A stretch of DNA of 64,000 bases from Lysobacter sp. FW306-1B-D06B (GCF_038446665.1 NZ_CP151802.1:3720001-3784000); one strand, 5' to 3'; counted from the stretch's first letter, positions 8,943 to 18,937 are shown. Made by a program: numbers and translations. The notes: a model not told the origin generated them from the letters alone.

Positions 8943-9019
8943 TGGTCGGGACGGCCGGATTTGAACCGACGACCCTCTGCCCCCCAGGCAGATGCGCTAC
9001 CAGGCTGCGCTACGCCCCG
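8943..9019 (-). tRNA. tRNA-Pro (anticodon GGG)
   Basis: On the minus strand a complete cloverleaf can be drawn: acceptor CGGGGCG/CGTCCCG with one G-U pair, D arm GCGC/GCGC, anticodon stem TCTGC/GCAGA with loop CTGGGGG (anticodon GGG), T arm GTCGG/CCGGC with loop TTCAAAT, and CCA encoded at 8943-8945. It lies downstream of merR on the same strand. Confidence 0.96.
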
Positions 9020-9113
9020 ACGTGTTGCTTGTGCCGCCCTTGCGAGCGGGCGGCAAGTATAACGGTTGAACAGCGGCCACGGCCACCGCGGCGTTTTCCT
9101 CGCGGCGGCGGGT

Positions 9114-9470
9114 TCAGCGCCGCAGCAGCTGCAGGACTTCTTCCAGCTCCATCCGCACCTGGCGGATGATCTGCGAACTCAGCGCGGACTCGTCCTTCGC
9201 TGTCTCGCCTTCCAGGCGCAGGCGCGCGCCGCCGATGGTGTAGCCCTGCTCGTACAGCAGGCCGCGGATCTGGCGCACCATAAGCACCTCGTGGCGCTGG
9301 TAGTAGCGGCGGTTGCCGCGGCGTTTGACCGGGTTGAGCATCGGGAACTCCGTCTCCCAATAGCGCAGCACGTGCGGCTTGACGTCGCACAGCTCGCTGA
9401 CCTCACCGATGGTGAAGTAGCGCTTGGCCGGGATCGGCGGGAGTTCTCGATTGCTGCCGGGATCAAGCAT
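9114..9470 (-). CDS. MerR family transcriptional regulator
   Basis: The 118-residue protein carries an N-terminal MerR helix-turn-helix ([26 protein letters not shown]...[19 protein letters not shown]) and a short C-terminal helix, with no effector domain and no cysteines for metal sensing. This short MerR protein directly after ihfA is a conserved neighbour in many gamma- and betaproteobacteria; its targets are not known. Its start codon overlaps the ihfA stop by 8 bases, so translation is probably coupled. Confidence 0.92.
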   Translation of the reverse strand: MLDPGSNRELPPIPAKRYFTIGEVSELCDVKPHVLRYWETEFPMLNPVKRRGNRRYYQRHEVLMVRQIRGLLYEQGYTIGGARLRLEGETAKDESALSSQIIRQVRMELEEVLQLLRR

Positions 9471-9765
9471 GCTCGGCTCCGGAATAGGCTTCGACGCGTT
9501 CCTTCAGTTTCTGGCCGGGGCGGAAGGTCACCACGGTGCGGGCGGAGATCGGGATCTCCTCGCCGGTCTTCGGGTTGCGGCCCGGGCGCTGGTTCTTGCG
9601 GCGCAGGTCGAAGTTGCCGAAACCGGACAGCTTCACCTGACGGCCGTGCTCCAACGCCTCGCGCAGCGCGTCGAAGAACGCGTCAACGAACTCCTTCGCC
9701 TCTCGCTTGTTCAGTCCGACTTCGTCGAACAGGCGTTCGGCCATCTCGGCCTTGGTCAATGCCAT
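9463..9765 (-). CDS. ihfA: Integration host factor alpha subunit
   Basis: IHF-alpha pairs with IHF-beta to bend DNA sharply at specific sites in recombination, replication and transcription. The 100-residue product has the family length and all key parts: [28 protein letters not shown] at the N terminus, the core [26 protein letters not shown], and the arm ending in [21 protein letters not shown]. The Pro of RPGRNP sits at the tip of the DNA-intercalating arm. It follows pheT by 16 bases, as in E. coli. Confidence 0.98.
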   Translation of the reverse strand: MALTKAEMAERLFDEVGLNKREAKEFVDAFFDALREALEHGRQVKLSGFGNFDLRRKNQRPGRNPKTGEEIPISARTVVTFRPGQKLKERVEAYSGAEHA

Positions 9766-9781
9766 CGTTGCGTCCTCAACC

Positions 9782-12169
9782 TCAGCCGCGGATCGTTGCC
9801 CCGTACTCCCGCTGCAGCGCGCCGGCCACCGAAGCCACTACGGTGTCGACGTCACGGTCAGTCAGGGTGCGTGATTCATCCTGCAGAATCAAGCCCATAG
9901 CAAGACTTTTGAAACCCGGTTCAACCCCCTTGCCCTGGTAGCGGTCAAACAGCACCAGATCGCGCAGGGACGGGCCCGCGGCGGCACGCAGCGCCCGCTC
10001 GATGGAGGCCCATTCCACGTTTTCCGGGACGACGAACGCGAGGTCCCGACGGACGGACGGATACTTCGAAAGCGGGGTCGCACGCGGCACTGCGCGGCTG
10101 AACAGGGGAGCCAGGTCCAGCTCGAAGGCGACCACGTCGACATCCAGCTCCAACCCGCGTTGCAGGCGGGGATGCAGCTGGCCGATCCAGCCCAGGCGCT
10201 CGCCGTCACGGTACACATCGGCCGAACGGCCCGGGTGCGCCCAGGCGGGCTGCGAGGCGCGGTATTCGAGCTTCGCGCCGGAGAGTGCAGCCAGACTGTC
10301 CAGGTCGCCCTTGAGGTCGTGGAAACCGACCGCGCGACCCGCTACGCCCCACTGCTCGGCACCGGCCTCGCCGCAGGCGACACCTGCGATTCGCGGCGTC
10401 TCGATCGGTGCGTCGCCGGCATTGGCGCGGAACACGTTGCCCAGCTCGAACAGGCGCACGCGCGGCTGCTGGCGCGCGGCGTTGCGCGCCAGCGCGGCGA
10501 CCAGCCCCGGCAGCAAGCCGGTGCGCATCACGCCCAGTTCGCCGCTCAGCGGATTGGCCAGCGGCACGCTGCCGTCGGTCAGGCCCCACTTGGCCAGCAG
10601 GTCGCCGTCGACGAAGGCGTAGTTCACCGCTTCCAGATAATCACGCGAGGCGAGCTGGCGACGCACCGTCGCCTCCTCCACGCGCGTTTCGCTGGGCGCG
10701 ACCAGGCGCGCGGCGCCGGCCGGCAACGTCGTCGGGATCGCGTCGTAGCCGTGGATGCGGGCGATTTCCTCGATCAGGTCCTCTTCGATCTCCAGATCGA
10801 AGCGGCGGCTCGGCGGCACCACGCGCCAGCCGTCGGCCATGTTTTCCACCGCCAGGCCGAGTGCGCGCAGGATGCGCTCGACTTCGCTGTCGGCAACCGT
10901 CAGTCCCAACACGCGCGCCAGGCGCGCGCGGCGCAGCACGATCGGCTGCGGCGCGTGCAGGTGCTGCGCGAGCGTGACGTCCAGCGTCGGGCCCGGCACG
11001 CCGCCGGCGATGTCGACGATCAACTTCGTCGCGTACTCAACGGCAATGCGCGGCAACTCCGGATCGACGCCGCGCTCGAAGCGATGACCCGCGTCGGTGT
11101 GCAGGCCTAGCTTGCGGCTGCGGCCGATGATGGCCGCCGGGATCCAGTGCGCGGCTTCCAGGAACACGTTGCGCGTGGCATCGGTCACGCGCGTGTCGAA
11201 GCCGCCCATGATGCCGCCCAGCGCGACCGCGCGTGCGCCCTGCCCGCCCTTGCTGTCGGAGACGACGAGGAACTCCTCGTCCAGCGCCACCGTGCGGCCG
11301 TCGAGCAACTTGAGTTCTTCGCCCGAGCGCGCAGCGCGCACGACGACCTCGCCTTCCAGCGTGTCTTTGTCGAAGGCGTGCATCGGCTGGCCGAGTTCGA
11401 GCATCACGTACTGCGTGACGTCGACAAGGAAACTGATCGGGCGCACGCCGCTGCGGCGCAGGCGCTCGGCCATCCACACGGGCGTGGGCACGTTCGCGTT
11501 GACGCCATCGATCACGCGGCCGGCAAAACGCGGCACGCGCGGACCGGCGTCGAGCCGGATCGCGATGGTCGCGTCGCTCTGCGCGGGCACCGGTGCGGCG
11601 TCGAGCGCCCGCACTTCGCCGGACAGCGAAGCAGCCACGTCGTAGGCGATGCCGCGCACGCTGAAGCAGTCGGCGCGATTGGGCGTCAGCTTGATCTCGA
11701 TGCTCGCATCCGGCAGCGACAGGTACTGCGCCAGCGGCGTTCCGACCGGCGCATCGCCCGGCAGTTCGAGCAGACCCGACGCATCCGGATCCACGCCCAG
11801 TTCCTTGGCCGAGCAAAGCATGCCGAACGACTCCACGCCGCGCAGCTTGGCCGCCTTGATGGCGATGCCGCCGGGCAGGTTCGCGCCCACGGTCGCCAGC
11901 GGCGCGATCAGTCCCGCGCGCGCGTTGGGCGCGCCGCAGACGATCTGCACCGTGCCGTTGCCGGTGTCGACTTCGCACACCTGCAGGCGGTCGGCTTCGG
12001 GGTGCTTGCTCGCGCTGACGATGCGCGCCACGACGACGCCGTCGAGCGACTCGCCCAGCGGCGTGACCTCTTCCACCTCCAGGCCGATCGCGGTCAGCGT
12101 CGCGGCGAGTTCGTCACGCGTAGCGGTGGTCGGAACGTGGTGGCGCAGCCAGTTTTCGGAGAATTTCAT
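9782..12169 (-). CDS. pheT: Phenylalanyl-tRNA synthetase beta subunit
   Basis: PheT, together with PheS, forms the (alpha-beta)2 enzyme that charges tRNA-Phe; the beta chain carries the editing domain that removes mis-attached Tyr. The 795-residue length is typical. The order seen is: N-terminal [12 protein letters not shown], an EMAP/OB-fold tRNA-binding domain ([26 protein letters not shown]), B3/B4 editing region, B5 domain ([21 protein letters not shown]), the catalytic-like core, and a C-terminal ferredoxin-fold anticodon-binding domain ([18 protein letters not shown]). A repeat-rich spacer of 108 bases, unusual for this operon, separates it from pheS. Confidence 0.98.
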   Translation of the reverse strand: MKFSENWLRHHVPTTATRDELAATLTAIGLEVEEVTPLGESLDGVVVARIVSASKHPEADRLQVCEVDTGNGTVQIVCGAPNARAGLIAPLATVGANLPGGIAIKAAKLRGVESFGMLCSAKELGVDPDASGLLELPGDAPVGTPLAQYLSLPDASIEIKLTPNRADCFSVRGIAYDVAASLSGEVRALDAAPVPAQSDATIAIRLDAGPRVPRFAGRVIDGVNANVPTPVWMAERLRRSGVRPISFLVDVTQYVMLELGQPMHAFDKDTLEGEVVVRAARSGEELKLLDGRTVALDEEFLVVSDSKGGQGARAVALGGIMGGFDTRVTDATRNVFLEAAHWIPAAIIGRSRKLGLHTDAGHRFERGVDPELPRIAVEYATKLIVDIAGGVPGPTLDVTLAQHLHAPQPIVLRRARLARVLGLTVADSEVERILRALGLAVENMADGWRVVPPSRRFDLEIEEDLIEEIARIHGYDAIPTTLPAGAARLVAPSETRVEEATVRRQLASRDYLEAVNYAFVDGDLLAKWGLTDGSVPLANPLSGELGVMRTGLLPGLVAALARNAARQQPRVRLFELGNVFRANAGDAPIETPRIAGVACGEAGAEQWGVAGRAVGFHDLKGDLDSLAALSGAKLEYRASQPAWAHPGRSADVYRDGERLGWIGQLHPRLQRGLELDVDVVAFELDLAPLFSRAVPRATPLSKYPSVRRDLAFVVPENVEWASIERALRAAAGPSLRDLVLFDRYQGKGVEPGFKSLAMGLILQDESRTLTDRDVDTVVASVAGALQREYGATIRG

Positions 12170-12178
12170 TTGAATGCC

Positions 12179-12272
12179 GGGATTCGGGATTCGGAAGTGG
12201 GGATTCGCAACAGCACGGGGCGGGAATCGGAGCGGGCTCTTATCGAATCCCGAATCTCGAATGCCGAATCCC
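12179..12272. repeat. Inverted ATTCGGGATTCGG-type repeat between pheS and pheT
   Basis: The spacer between the pheS stop and the pheT start contains gggattcgggattcgg with further gattcg units on one arm (12179-12207) and cgaatcccgaatctcgaa with further cgaatccc units on the other (12244-12272). The arms are imperfect inverted repeats around a 36-base GC-rich centre. Such gattcgg-rich elements are scattered in Xanthomonadaceae genomes. In the pheST mRNA the arms would form a long hairpin. Confidence 0.7.
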
Positions 12273-12277
12273 GCTCG

Positions 12278-13309
<1,032 letters not shown>

Positions 13310-13353
13310 TCACGGAAGCGCACGACCGCAGGAAACCAAACTCCAAAACGAAA

Positions 13354-13383
13354 CATGGGGAAGGACTTGCGCCCTTCCCCATG
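13354..13383 (-). terminator. Intrinsic terminator or attenuator between rplT and pheS
   Basis: On the minus strand an 11-bp perfect stem (CATGGGGAAGG/CCTTCCCCATG) with an 8-base loop is followed by TTTCGTTTT. It lies about 62 bases after the rplT stop and 83 bases before pheS. In E. coli this spacer holds the pheM attenuator; here no Phe-rich leader frame is visible before the hairpin, so it may partly end ribosomal-protein transcripts instead. Confidence 0.75.
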
Positions 13384-13445
13384 CGTGTATTGCGTTGTGC
13401 ATCCAACCGTCGCCGACCTTCGGCCGGCGTGGTGGAGCGAGCAAC

Positions 13446-13805
13446 TTACGCCGCGAGCGCGCTCTTCGCCTTCTCTGCCAGCGCCGCAAAACCCTGCGCG
13501 TCGTGCACGGCGATGTCCGCCAGCACCTTACGGTCGAGGGTGATGCCGGCCTTCATCAGGCCGTTGATGAAACGGCTGTAGCTCATGCCGTTGATGCGGG
13601 CCGCCGCGTTGATACGCGTGATCCACAGCGAACGGAAATGACGCTTCTTCTGCTTACGACCGATGTAGGCGTACTGCAGGGCCTTCGTCACCGCCTGCTT
13701 GGCGACGCGGAAGACCTTGCGACGGGCGTGATAGTAGCCCTTGGCCTGCTTCAGGATTTTCTTGTGACGGCGGCGCGCCGTAACACCACGCTTAACTCGT
13801 GCCAT
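13446..13805 (-). CDS. rplT: 50S ribosomal protein L20
   Basis: L20 is essential for early assembly of the 50S subunit and, in many bacteria, represses its own operon by binding the leader mRNA. The 119-residue product is full length and highly basic, with [39 protein letters not shown] at the start and the helical rRNA-binding core ([34 protein letters not shown]). It begins 13 bases after rpmI. Confidence 0.98.
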   Translation of the reverse strand: MARVKRGVTARRRHKKILKQAKGYYHARRKVFRVAKQAVTKALQYAYIGRKQKKRHFRSLWITRINAAARINGMSYSRFINGLMKAGITLDRKVLADIAVHDAQGFAALAEKAKSALAA

Positions 13806-13818
13806 TGTTCAATCCTCC

Positions 13819-14016
13819 TCAGAGATACGGAAGCATGCGGTCCAGACGGCCCGCGTCCTCGGCACGAACATGGTTCGTCTGCCGCAGGTTGCGCTTCCGC
13901 TTGGTCGCCTTCTTGGTGAGGATGTGGCTCTTGTTGGCATGGCCGCACTTGTACTTGCCGGAAGCGGTCTTCCGGAAGCGCTTGGCTGCCGCCCGATTGG
14001 TCTTGATCTTGGGCAT
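13819..14016 (-). CDS. rpmI: 50S ribosomal protein L35
   Basis: The 65-residue L35 protein is complete ([36 protein letters not shown]..., ending in [10 protein letters not shown]). The [12 protein letters not shown] segment is typical. It is the first gene of the rpmI-rplT pair and follows infC after an unusually long spacer, where control by L20 would be expected. Confidence 0.98.
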   Translation of the reverse strand: MPKIKTNRAAAKRFRKTASGKYKCGHANKSHILTKKATKRKRNLRQTNHVRAEDAGRLDRMLPYL

Positions 14017-14140
14017 TGCGATGTCCTTTCGGATGGTTTGGTCACTGGCCTGGGCGGTGGCGTAGCCACTCTTTCCGTCCTGCCCTGCCGGCTTGTAAGT
14101 CGTTGATCCTCAAGGAATCACGACAGGTCCGTGATGCAGC

Positions 14141-14164
14141 AAACAACAAACCCGGCGAACCGGG
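14141..14164 (-). terminator. UUCG-loop terminator/attenuator in the rpmI leader
   Basis: On the minus strand CCCGG-TTCG-CCGGG is followed by TTTGTTGTTT, a compact stem with a very stable UUCG tetraloop and a T-rich tail. It sits about 125 bases upstream of rpmI inside the 371-base infC-rpmI spacer (14017-14387). That spacer otherwise holds the infC terminator and a palindromic repeat; I see no gene in it. The hairpin is well placed to be an attenuator acting with an L20-responsive leader, but no L20 binding site could be proven. Confidence 0.6.
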
Positions 14165-14300
14165 CCGCACATTATGCGTGCCTGGCGGCCGGGTTGCAAT
14201 CTTTTCGTTGAAAATCAGCGGGTTTGGCGCCTCTGCGGCCTCCGGAGGGCCTCGCCGCCCGCCCCGGGTCCACGGCCAAGGCCAGAGCTCCGGAAAGCAA

Positions 14301-14323
14301 AAGGCGCCTCGCGGCGCCCTTTC
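14301..14323 (-). terminator. Intrinsic terminator downstream of infC
   Basis: On the minus strand AAGGGCGCC-GCGA-GGCGCCTTTT forms a 9-bp stem (one G-U pair) closed by a GNRA tetraloop and followed by TTTT and a further TTTCC. It begins about 65 bases after the infC stop. An imperfect palindrome, ccctcccgcacgcgggagaggg (14333-14354), lies between infC and this terminator and resembles the repeat at 35807-35832. Confidence 0.8.
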
Positions 14324-14387
14324 CGACTCACCCCCTCCCGCACGCGGGAGAGGGCGAAGGCGCGCTCGCCATGCGGCGCGCGTCGGG

Positions 14388-14909
14388 TTACTTCTTCTTC
14401 GGCGCGATCATCATGACCATCTGCCGGCCTTCCAGGCGCGGGCGGGACTCGATCACGATGTCCTCGCCGAGGTCGGCCTCGATGCGCGCGGCCATCTCGC
14501 GACCCAGCTCCTGGTGGCTCATTTCACGGCCACGGAAGCGGATGTTGACCTTGACCTTGTCGCCCTCTTCCAGGAAGCGGCGCATGTTGCGCAGCTTGAT
14601 CTGGTAGTCGCCCTCGTCGGTCACAGGACGGAACTTGAGTTCCTTGATCTCGACCTGCTTCGTCTTCTTCTTGGCCTCGTTGGCCTTCTTCTGCTGCTCG
14701 AAGCGGAACTTGCCGAAGTCCATGATCTTGCAGACCGGCGGATCGGCATTGGGCTGGATCTCGACGAGATCCAGATCCTCGTCCTCGGCCATGCGCAGGG
14801 CTTCGTCGCGCGTAAGCACGCCGATCATTTCGCCGTCGCTGCCGATCACGCGCACGCGGGGGACGCGGATTTCCTGGTTCTTCCGATTGGGCTTCTCGGG
14901 GGTACTGAT
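14388..14909 (-). CDS. infC: Translation initiation factor IF-3 with ATC start codon
   Basis: IF-3 binds the 30S subunit, keeps ribosomes dissociated and checks the start codon. The 173-residue protein is assigned to start at ATC (14907-14909), eight bases after GGAG on the minus strand. From there it reads [20 protein letters not shown], the expected IF-3 N terminus; the first canonical start (GTG at 14855) would remove 18 conserved residues. The rest is standard: [20 protein letters not shown], the [16 protein letters not shown] linker, and the C-terminal RNA-binding domain. A non-AUG start is the basis of IF-3 autoregulation in E. coli (AUU). The downstream terminator and 371-base spacer separate it from rpmI. 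Confidence 0.96.
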   Translation of the reverse strand: MSTPEKPNRKNQEIRVPRVRVIGSDGEMIGVLTRDEALRMAEDEDLDLVEIQPNADPPVCKIMDFGKFRFEQQKKANEAKKKTKQVEIKELKFRPVTDEGDYQIKLRNMRRFLEEGDKVKVNIRFRGREMSHQELGREMAARIEADLGEDIVIESRPRLEGRQMVMMIAPKKK

Positions 14910-14975
14910 GTTGCAATCTCCGGTATGGAACGTGCCGGCCGCCGGGGCGGCCGGGGTCTGGTCTGGCTGCGGGCG

Positions 14976-16877
14976 TTACTGTACGCCCTCACTGCGCAAA
15001 CGCGAGGCGAATTCGGCGACGGTCATCGTCCCCAGATCCTCCCCTCCCCGCGTGCGGACGGCGACTTGGCCGTTTTCCTTCTCGCGGTCGCCGACCACCA
15101 GCAGGTAGGGCACGCGCTGCAGGGTGTGCTCGCGGATCTTATAGCCGATCTTCTCGTTGCGCAAATCGGAATGGACCCGGAAGCCTTGATTTGCAAGGGA
15201 TTTCCGGACTTCATCCACATAGTCGGCCTGGGCGTCGGTGATGTTCATGGCCACGGCCTGGATCGGGGCCAACCAGGCCGGGAACTGGCCGGCGTGGTGC
15301 TCGATCAGGATGCCGATGAAGCGCTCCATCGAGCCGACGATGGCCCGGTGCAGCATCACCGGGTGGCGGCGCTGGCTGCTCTCGTCCACGTACTCGGCGC
15401 CGAGGCGGCCGGGCATCATGAAGTCCACCTGCATCGTGCCCAGCTGCCAGGTGCGGCCGATGGCGTCCTGCAGGTGGTACTCGATCTTCGGGCCGTAGAA
15501 GGCGCCCTCGCCCGGCAGCTCCTGCCACTGCACGCCGGCGGCGCTCAGGGCCGAGCGCAGGGCGTTCTCGGCCTTGTCCCAGGTGGCGTCGTCGCCCAGG
15601 CGCGAATCCGGGCGCAGGGCGATCTTGATCTGGATGTCGGTGAAGCCGAAATCGCCGTAGACCTTCAGCGCCTGCTCGTGGAAGGCGCGGACCTCGGACT
15701 CGATCTGGTCTTCGGTGCAGAAGATGTGGCCGTCGTCCTGGGTGAAGCCGCGCACGCGCAGGATGCCGTGCAGCGCGCCGGAGGGCTCGTTGCGATGGCA
15801 GGCGCCGAATTCGCCGTAACGGATCGGCAGGTCGCGGTAGCTGTGCAGGCCCTGGTTGAACACCTGCACGTGACCGGGGCAGTTCATGGGCTTCAGCGCG
15901 TACGTCCGCTTCTCGGACTCGGTGAAGAACATGTTGTCCTTGTAGTTGTCCCAGTGGCCCGACTTCTGCCACAGCGACACGTCGAGGATCTGCGGGCAGC
16001 GCACTTCGCCATAGCCCGTCTCGCGATAGACGCGGCGCATGTACTGCTCCACGACCTGCCAGATCGACCAGCCCTTGGGATGCCAGAAGATCAGGCCCGG
16101 GCCCTCTTCCTGCAGGTGGAACAGGTCCTGCGCCTTGGCGATCTTGCGGTGGTCGCGCTTCTCGGCTTCCTCCAGCTGCGTGAGGTAGGCCTTGAGGTCC
16201 TTGTCGTTGAGCCACGCCGTGCCGTAGATGCGGCTGAGCATCTCGTTGTTGTGGTCGCCGCGCCAATACGCGCCGGCCACCTTCATCAGCTTGAACGCGC
16301 GCAGCTTGTCGGTCGACGGCACGTGCGGGCCGCGGCACAGGTCGGTGAACTCGCCCTGGTTGTAGAGGGAAAGATCCTCGTTGGCCGGAATCGACTCGAT
16401 GATCTCGGCCTTGTACTTCTCACCCATGCCACGGAAGAACGCCACGGCGTCGTCGCGCGACTTCACGCTGCGCGACACCGGCAGCGATTCCTTCACGATC
16501 TTCTGCATCTCCGCCTCGATGGCGGGCAGATCCTCGGGCGTGAACGGACGCTCGTAGGCGAAGTCGTAGTAGAAGCCGTTGTCGATCACCGGACCGATGG
16601 TGACCTGCGCGCCCGGATACAGGCGCTGCACGGCCTGCGCCAGCAGGTGCGCCGTGGAGTGACGCAGCACGTCGAGCGCGTCGGGATGCTTGTCGGTGAC
16701 GATTTCGAGCGAGGCGTCGCGGTCGATGCGGAAGCTCGTGTCGACGAGCTTGCCGTCGACCTTGCCGGCGAGCGCGGCCTTGGCCAGGCCGGCACCGATG
16801 GAGGCGGCGATCTCGCCGACGGAAACGGGTTGTTCGAATTCGCGGCGGCTGCCGTCGGGAAGCGTGATTGCGATCAT
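14976..16877 (-). CDS. thrS: Threonyl-tRNA synthetase
   Basis: ThrRS charges tRNA-Thr and edits mis-attached Ser. The 633-residue length is typical. In order it has an N-terminal TGS domain ([24 protein letters not shown]), the editing domain ([25 protein letters not shown]...[15 protein letters not shown]), the class II core with zinc ligands in [10 protein letters not shown] and motif 2 [30 protein letters not shown], and the C-terminal anticodon-binding domain ([29 protein letters not shown]). It is the first gene of the translation operon, and a leader with an apparent threonine attenuator precedes it. Confidence 0.98.
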   Translation of the reverse strand: MIAITLPDGSRREFEQPVSVGEIAASIGAGLAKAALAGKVDGKLVDTSFRIDRDASLEIVTDKHPDALDVLRHSTAHLLAQAVQRLYPGAQVTIGPVIDNGFYYDFAYERPFTPEDLPAIEAEMQKIVKESLPVSRSVKSRDDAVAFFRGMGEKYKAEIIESIPANEDLSLYNQGEFTDLCRGPHVPSTDKLRAFKLMKVAGAYWRGDHNNEMLSRIYGTAWLNDKDLKAYLTQLEEAEKRDHRKIAKAQDLFHLQEEGPGLIFWHPKGWSIWQVVEQYMRRVYRETGYGEVRCPQILDVSLWQKSGHWDNYKDNMFFTESEKRTYALKPMNCPGHVQVFNQGLHSYRDLPIRYGEFGACHRNEPSGALHGILRVRGFTQDDGHIFCTEDQIESEVRAFHEQALKVYGDFGFTDIQIKIALRPDSRLGDDATWDKAENALRSALSAAGVQWQELPGEGAFYGPKIEYHLQDAIGRTWQLGTMQVDFMMPGRLGAEYVDESSQRRHPVMLHRAIVGSMERFIGILIEHHAGQFPAWLAPIQAVAMNITDAQADYVDEVRKSLANQGFRVHSDLRNEKIGYKIREHTLQRVPYLLVVGDREKENGQVAVRTRGGEDLGTMTVAEFASRLRSEGVQ

Positions 16878-16965
16878 GGGAGGCGGGCGCGCGGAGCGCG
16901 GCTGGCAGAGGGGCGAAGGGGCGGTCGCCGGCGCACGGCGTCCAGGAAGTACCGTCCAGAAACGG

Positions 16966-16986
16966 AAAACGGCGCCGCGGCGCCGT
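16966..16986 (-). promoter_or_regulatory. Attenuator hairpin in the thrS leader
   Basis: On the minus strand the palindrome ACGGCGCCGCGGCGCCGT (16969-16986) can form a 7-bp GC stem with a CGCG loop and is followed at once by TTTTCCGTTT, giving an intrinsic terminator. It begins 22 bases after the stop of an open frame with three Thr codons and about 90 bases before the thrS ATG. No other minus-strand gene lies upstream that it could be terminating. The CGCCG stretch between the short frame and the hairpin could pair with the CGGCG of the 5' arm as an antiterminator. Confidence 0.65.
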
Positions 16987-17008
16987 CAGGAAGGGGCGTC
17001 GTCGGCGT

Positions 17009-17035
17009 TCAGCGGTGGGCGGTGGTAGTGCTCAT
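17009..17035 (-). CDS. Putative thrS leader peptide with three Thr codons
   Basis: ATG at 17035 opens an eight-codon frame reading Met-Ser-Thr-Thr-Thr-Ala-His-Arg, then TGA. The three consecutive threonine codons (ACT ACC ACC) directly before a terminator, upstream of the gene for threonyl-tRNA synthetase, are what ribosome-mediated attenuation needs: shortage of charged tRNA-Thr would stall the ribosome here and let an antiterminator form. No strong ribosome binding site is visible. The frame is short, so chance cannot be excluded from one sequence. Confidence 0.55.
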   Translation of the reverse strand: MSTTTAHR

Positions 17036-17111
17036 GTCGCACGCTCGGCCGGCGAAATTGCCGCGGGCCACCTCAATCCTGCCTCCGGCCGTTTGCCGGA
17101 GCACGGTAGGA

Positions 17112-17140
17112 AGTGTTGGGGCTGCGCATGGCCAAGTCAA
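17112..17140 (-). promoter_or_regulatory. Candidate promoter for thrS
   Basis: On the minus strand TTGACT (17135-17140) and AACACT (17112-17117) are 17 bases apart, a good -35 box and a weak -10 box. Transcription would begin near 17105, giving about 70 bases before the leader frame. A 6-bp hairpin (CTCCGG/CCGGAG, 17083-17101) would lie at the 5' end of the transcript. TACAAT at 17172-17177 on the plus strand may serve the divergent cytochrome gene. Confidence 0.4.
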
Positions 17141-17239
17141 CGCCTGCGCGGCCGCGACGCGCTCGCCCCCCTACAATCGACCTGCTCCGGCGCTCCGGCA
17201 AGGCACGCCGCCGCTGCGAACGAAAGGGACAGGTGATCG

Positions 17240-18937
17240 ATGCGCAAGCGCAGGTGGTTTGGCGGACTGGTCCTCGTACTCGCGGCGACGGTGGGCCTGA
17301 TGGTCGCCCTCGACGGCGACGTGGCCGGCATGGTGCATGGCCGCGCATCGGCGACGTCGCAGCGCCATGCGGCGATCCCGGCGGCGGATCTCGAACGCGC
17401 CGGCCCCGGCCTCGCCTACTTCGCCTTCGGCGACTTTTCGTCCCTCGACACGGACACGCTGCGGGTCTCCGCGGCACCGTGGACGCTGACCAGCGCGCTT
17501 CTGGCGTTGCAGGAGACCGGCGGCGATCCGGCAACGGTGAGTCCGCGGCATGTCGAAGCGGCCCTGCGGCGTTGGGGCTTCCTCTACCCGGAGCGGATCG
17601 GCAACTGGCCATCGAACACCTTGCCGCCCGCGCAGCCGGCGCAGCCACTCGGGCAGAACCTCGGCCATGCGGAGCGCCTGCTGCCGCCTATGGCGCTGAC
17701 CATCGGCAACCTGGGTTGCGCGGCCTGCCACGCCGGCGTGATGTACGACGCCCGGGGCCGTCCCGACCCGGATCGCGCATGGCTCGGTACGCCCAACACA
17801 TCGCTGAACCTGGGCGCCTACACCCGGGGCCTGTACCGCGCCATGCGCGATCAGGGTGGCGACGACGCCCGCGTATGGGCCGCCATCGATCGCCTGTATC
17901 CGGACCTGGATCCGCGAGAGCGACTCACGCTGCGCTTCGTCGTCCTGCCGGAGCTGCGACGTCGCACCGCGGAACTCGGGGCCGCTGGCGCCGACGACCT
18001 GCTGCCCTTCGTCTCGGGCACGCCGGGCGCGACCAACGGCTTCGATTCACTGCGCCGCCGCCTGGGGCTGATCCCAACGGGAGAGCACGTGCCCCTCAGT
18101 GCGCTCAATTCCATTCCCGAACTCGGCGACCGCGTGATGCGCAGCCGCCTGCTCAACACCGGCGCCTATGGCGTTCCCGGCGAATCGGACGCACGACCGC
18201 TGACGCGCGACGACCTGGATGACGAACACCTGCAGGACCTCGCCGGCATCGTGGCGTACTTCACCGTGCCCAGCATGGGGGTCACTCCGGAAGCGGCGGC
18301 CTCGCACATCGGCGACGTCGCCGGGATCATGCACTGGTTGCGCGACTATCGCCCGCAGCCCTTCCCTGCCCGCGTGGATCGCACCGTCGCGGCGAACGGG
18401 CACACGCTGTACGCCGCGAACTGCGAGCGCTGCCACGGCCGCTACGACGACTCGCTGGAGCGGCCGCGACTGGTGGCGTTCCCGAACTGGGAAGGCGACG
18501 TCGGTACCGATCGCGTGCGCGCGGCGCAGTTCACGCCGCAGGTCGCGGGGGCGATCAACCGGTCCAGCTACGGCCGCCACCTCGATGTGCGCGTGGCGCA
18601 GCGCTACAGCGCACCTCCGCTGGCCGGACTCTGGTCGAGCGCGCCGTACCTGCATAACGGCAGCATTCCGACGCTGTGGCAGCTCATGGCGCCGGCCGAG
18701 CGGGCCGTCGAGTTTCCGGTGGGCGGGCACGCCCTCGACTTCACCGCGATCGGCATCGCGCTGCACTGCGATGCGCAACGGCACTGCCGCTATCCGTCGG
18801 GATACACGCCGTTCTCGGAACCGGTGACGTTCGACACGCGTCGCCCGGGCCTGGCCAACGCCGGGCACGAGCGCGAGTTCGACGGCATGAGCGACGCGGA
18901 CAAGCGCGCGCTCATCGAGTACCTCAAGCTGCTGTAA
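17240..18937 (+). CDS. Di-heme cytochrome c, RoxA/peroxidase-like, exported
   Basis: This 565-residue protein starts with an N-terminal signal or anchor (MRKRRWFGGLVLVLAATVGLMVAL) and has two c-type heme sites, CAACH near residues 160-164 and CERCH near 395-399. The C-terminal APPLAGLWSSAPYLHNGSIPTLWQL is the signature of the family that includes the rubber oxygenases RoxA/RoxB and di-heme cytochrome c peroxidases. Heme spacing and overall plan resemble RoxA more than short CcpA-type peroxidases. Its substrate is unknown; polyisoprene cleavage should not be assumed. It acts in the periplasm. The gene is convergent with the nitroreductase-like gene, and the two coding ends overlap by 14 bases. 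Confidence 0.82.
   Translation: MRKRRWFGGLVLVLAATVGLMVALDGDVAGMVHGRASATSQRHAAIPAADLERAGPGLAYFAFGDFSSLDTDTLRVSAAPWTLTSALLALQETGGDPATVSPRHVEAALRRWGFLYPERIGNWPSNTLPPAQPAQPLGQNLGHAERLLPPMALTIGNLGCAACHAGVMYDARGRPDPDRAWLGTPNTSLNLGAYTRGLYRAMRDQGGDDARVWAAIDRLYPDLDPRERLTLRFVVLPELRRRTAELGAAGADDLLPFVSGTPGATNGFDSLRRRLGLIPTGEHVPLSALNSIPELGDRVMRSRLLNTGAYGVPGESDARPLTRDDLDDEHLQDLAGIVAYFTVPSMGVTPEAAASHIGDVAGIMHWLRDYRPQPFPARVDRTVAANGHTLYAANCERCHGRYDDSLERPRLVAFPNWEGDVGTDRVRAAQFTPQVAGAINRSSYGRHLDVRVAQRYSAPPLAGLWSSAPYLHNGSIPTLWQLMAPAERAVEFPVGGHALDFTAIGIALHCDAQRHCRYPSGYTPFSEPVTFDTRRPGLANAGHEREFDGMSDADKRALIEYLKLL

Noticed and set aside
8943..9019. tRNA-Pro as a phage or island attachment site
   Set aside because: No integrase, no direct repeat of the tRNA end and no foreign-looking segment is next to it.
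13384..13445. Phe leader peptide before pheS
   Set aside because: Short frames preceding the hairpin contain no cluster of Phe codons, so a pheM-like attenuator is not supported.
14016..17300. 1094-codon open frame on the plus strand opposite infC and thrS
   Set aside because: It is antisense to well-identified translation genes and has the same low-complexity shadow composition.
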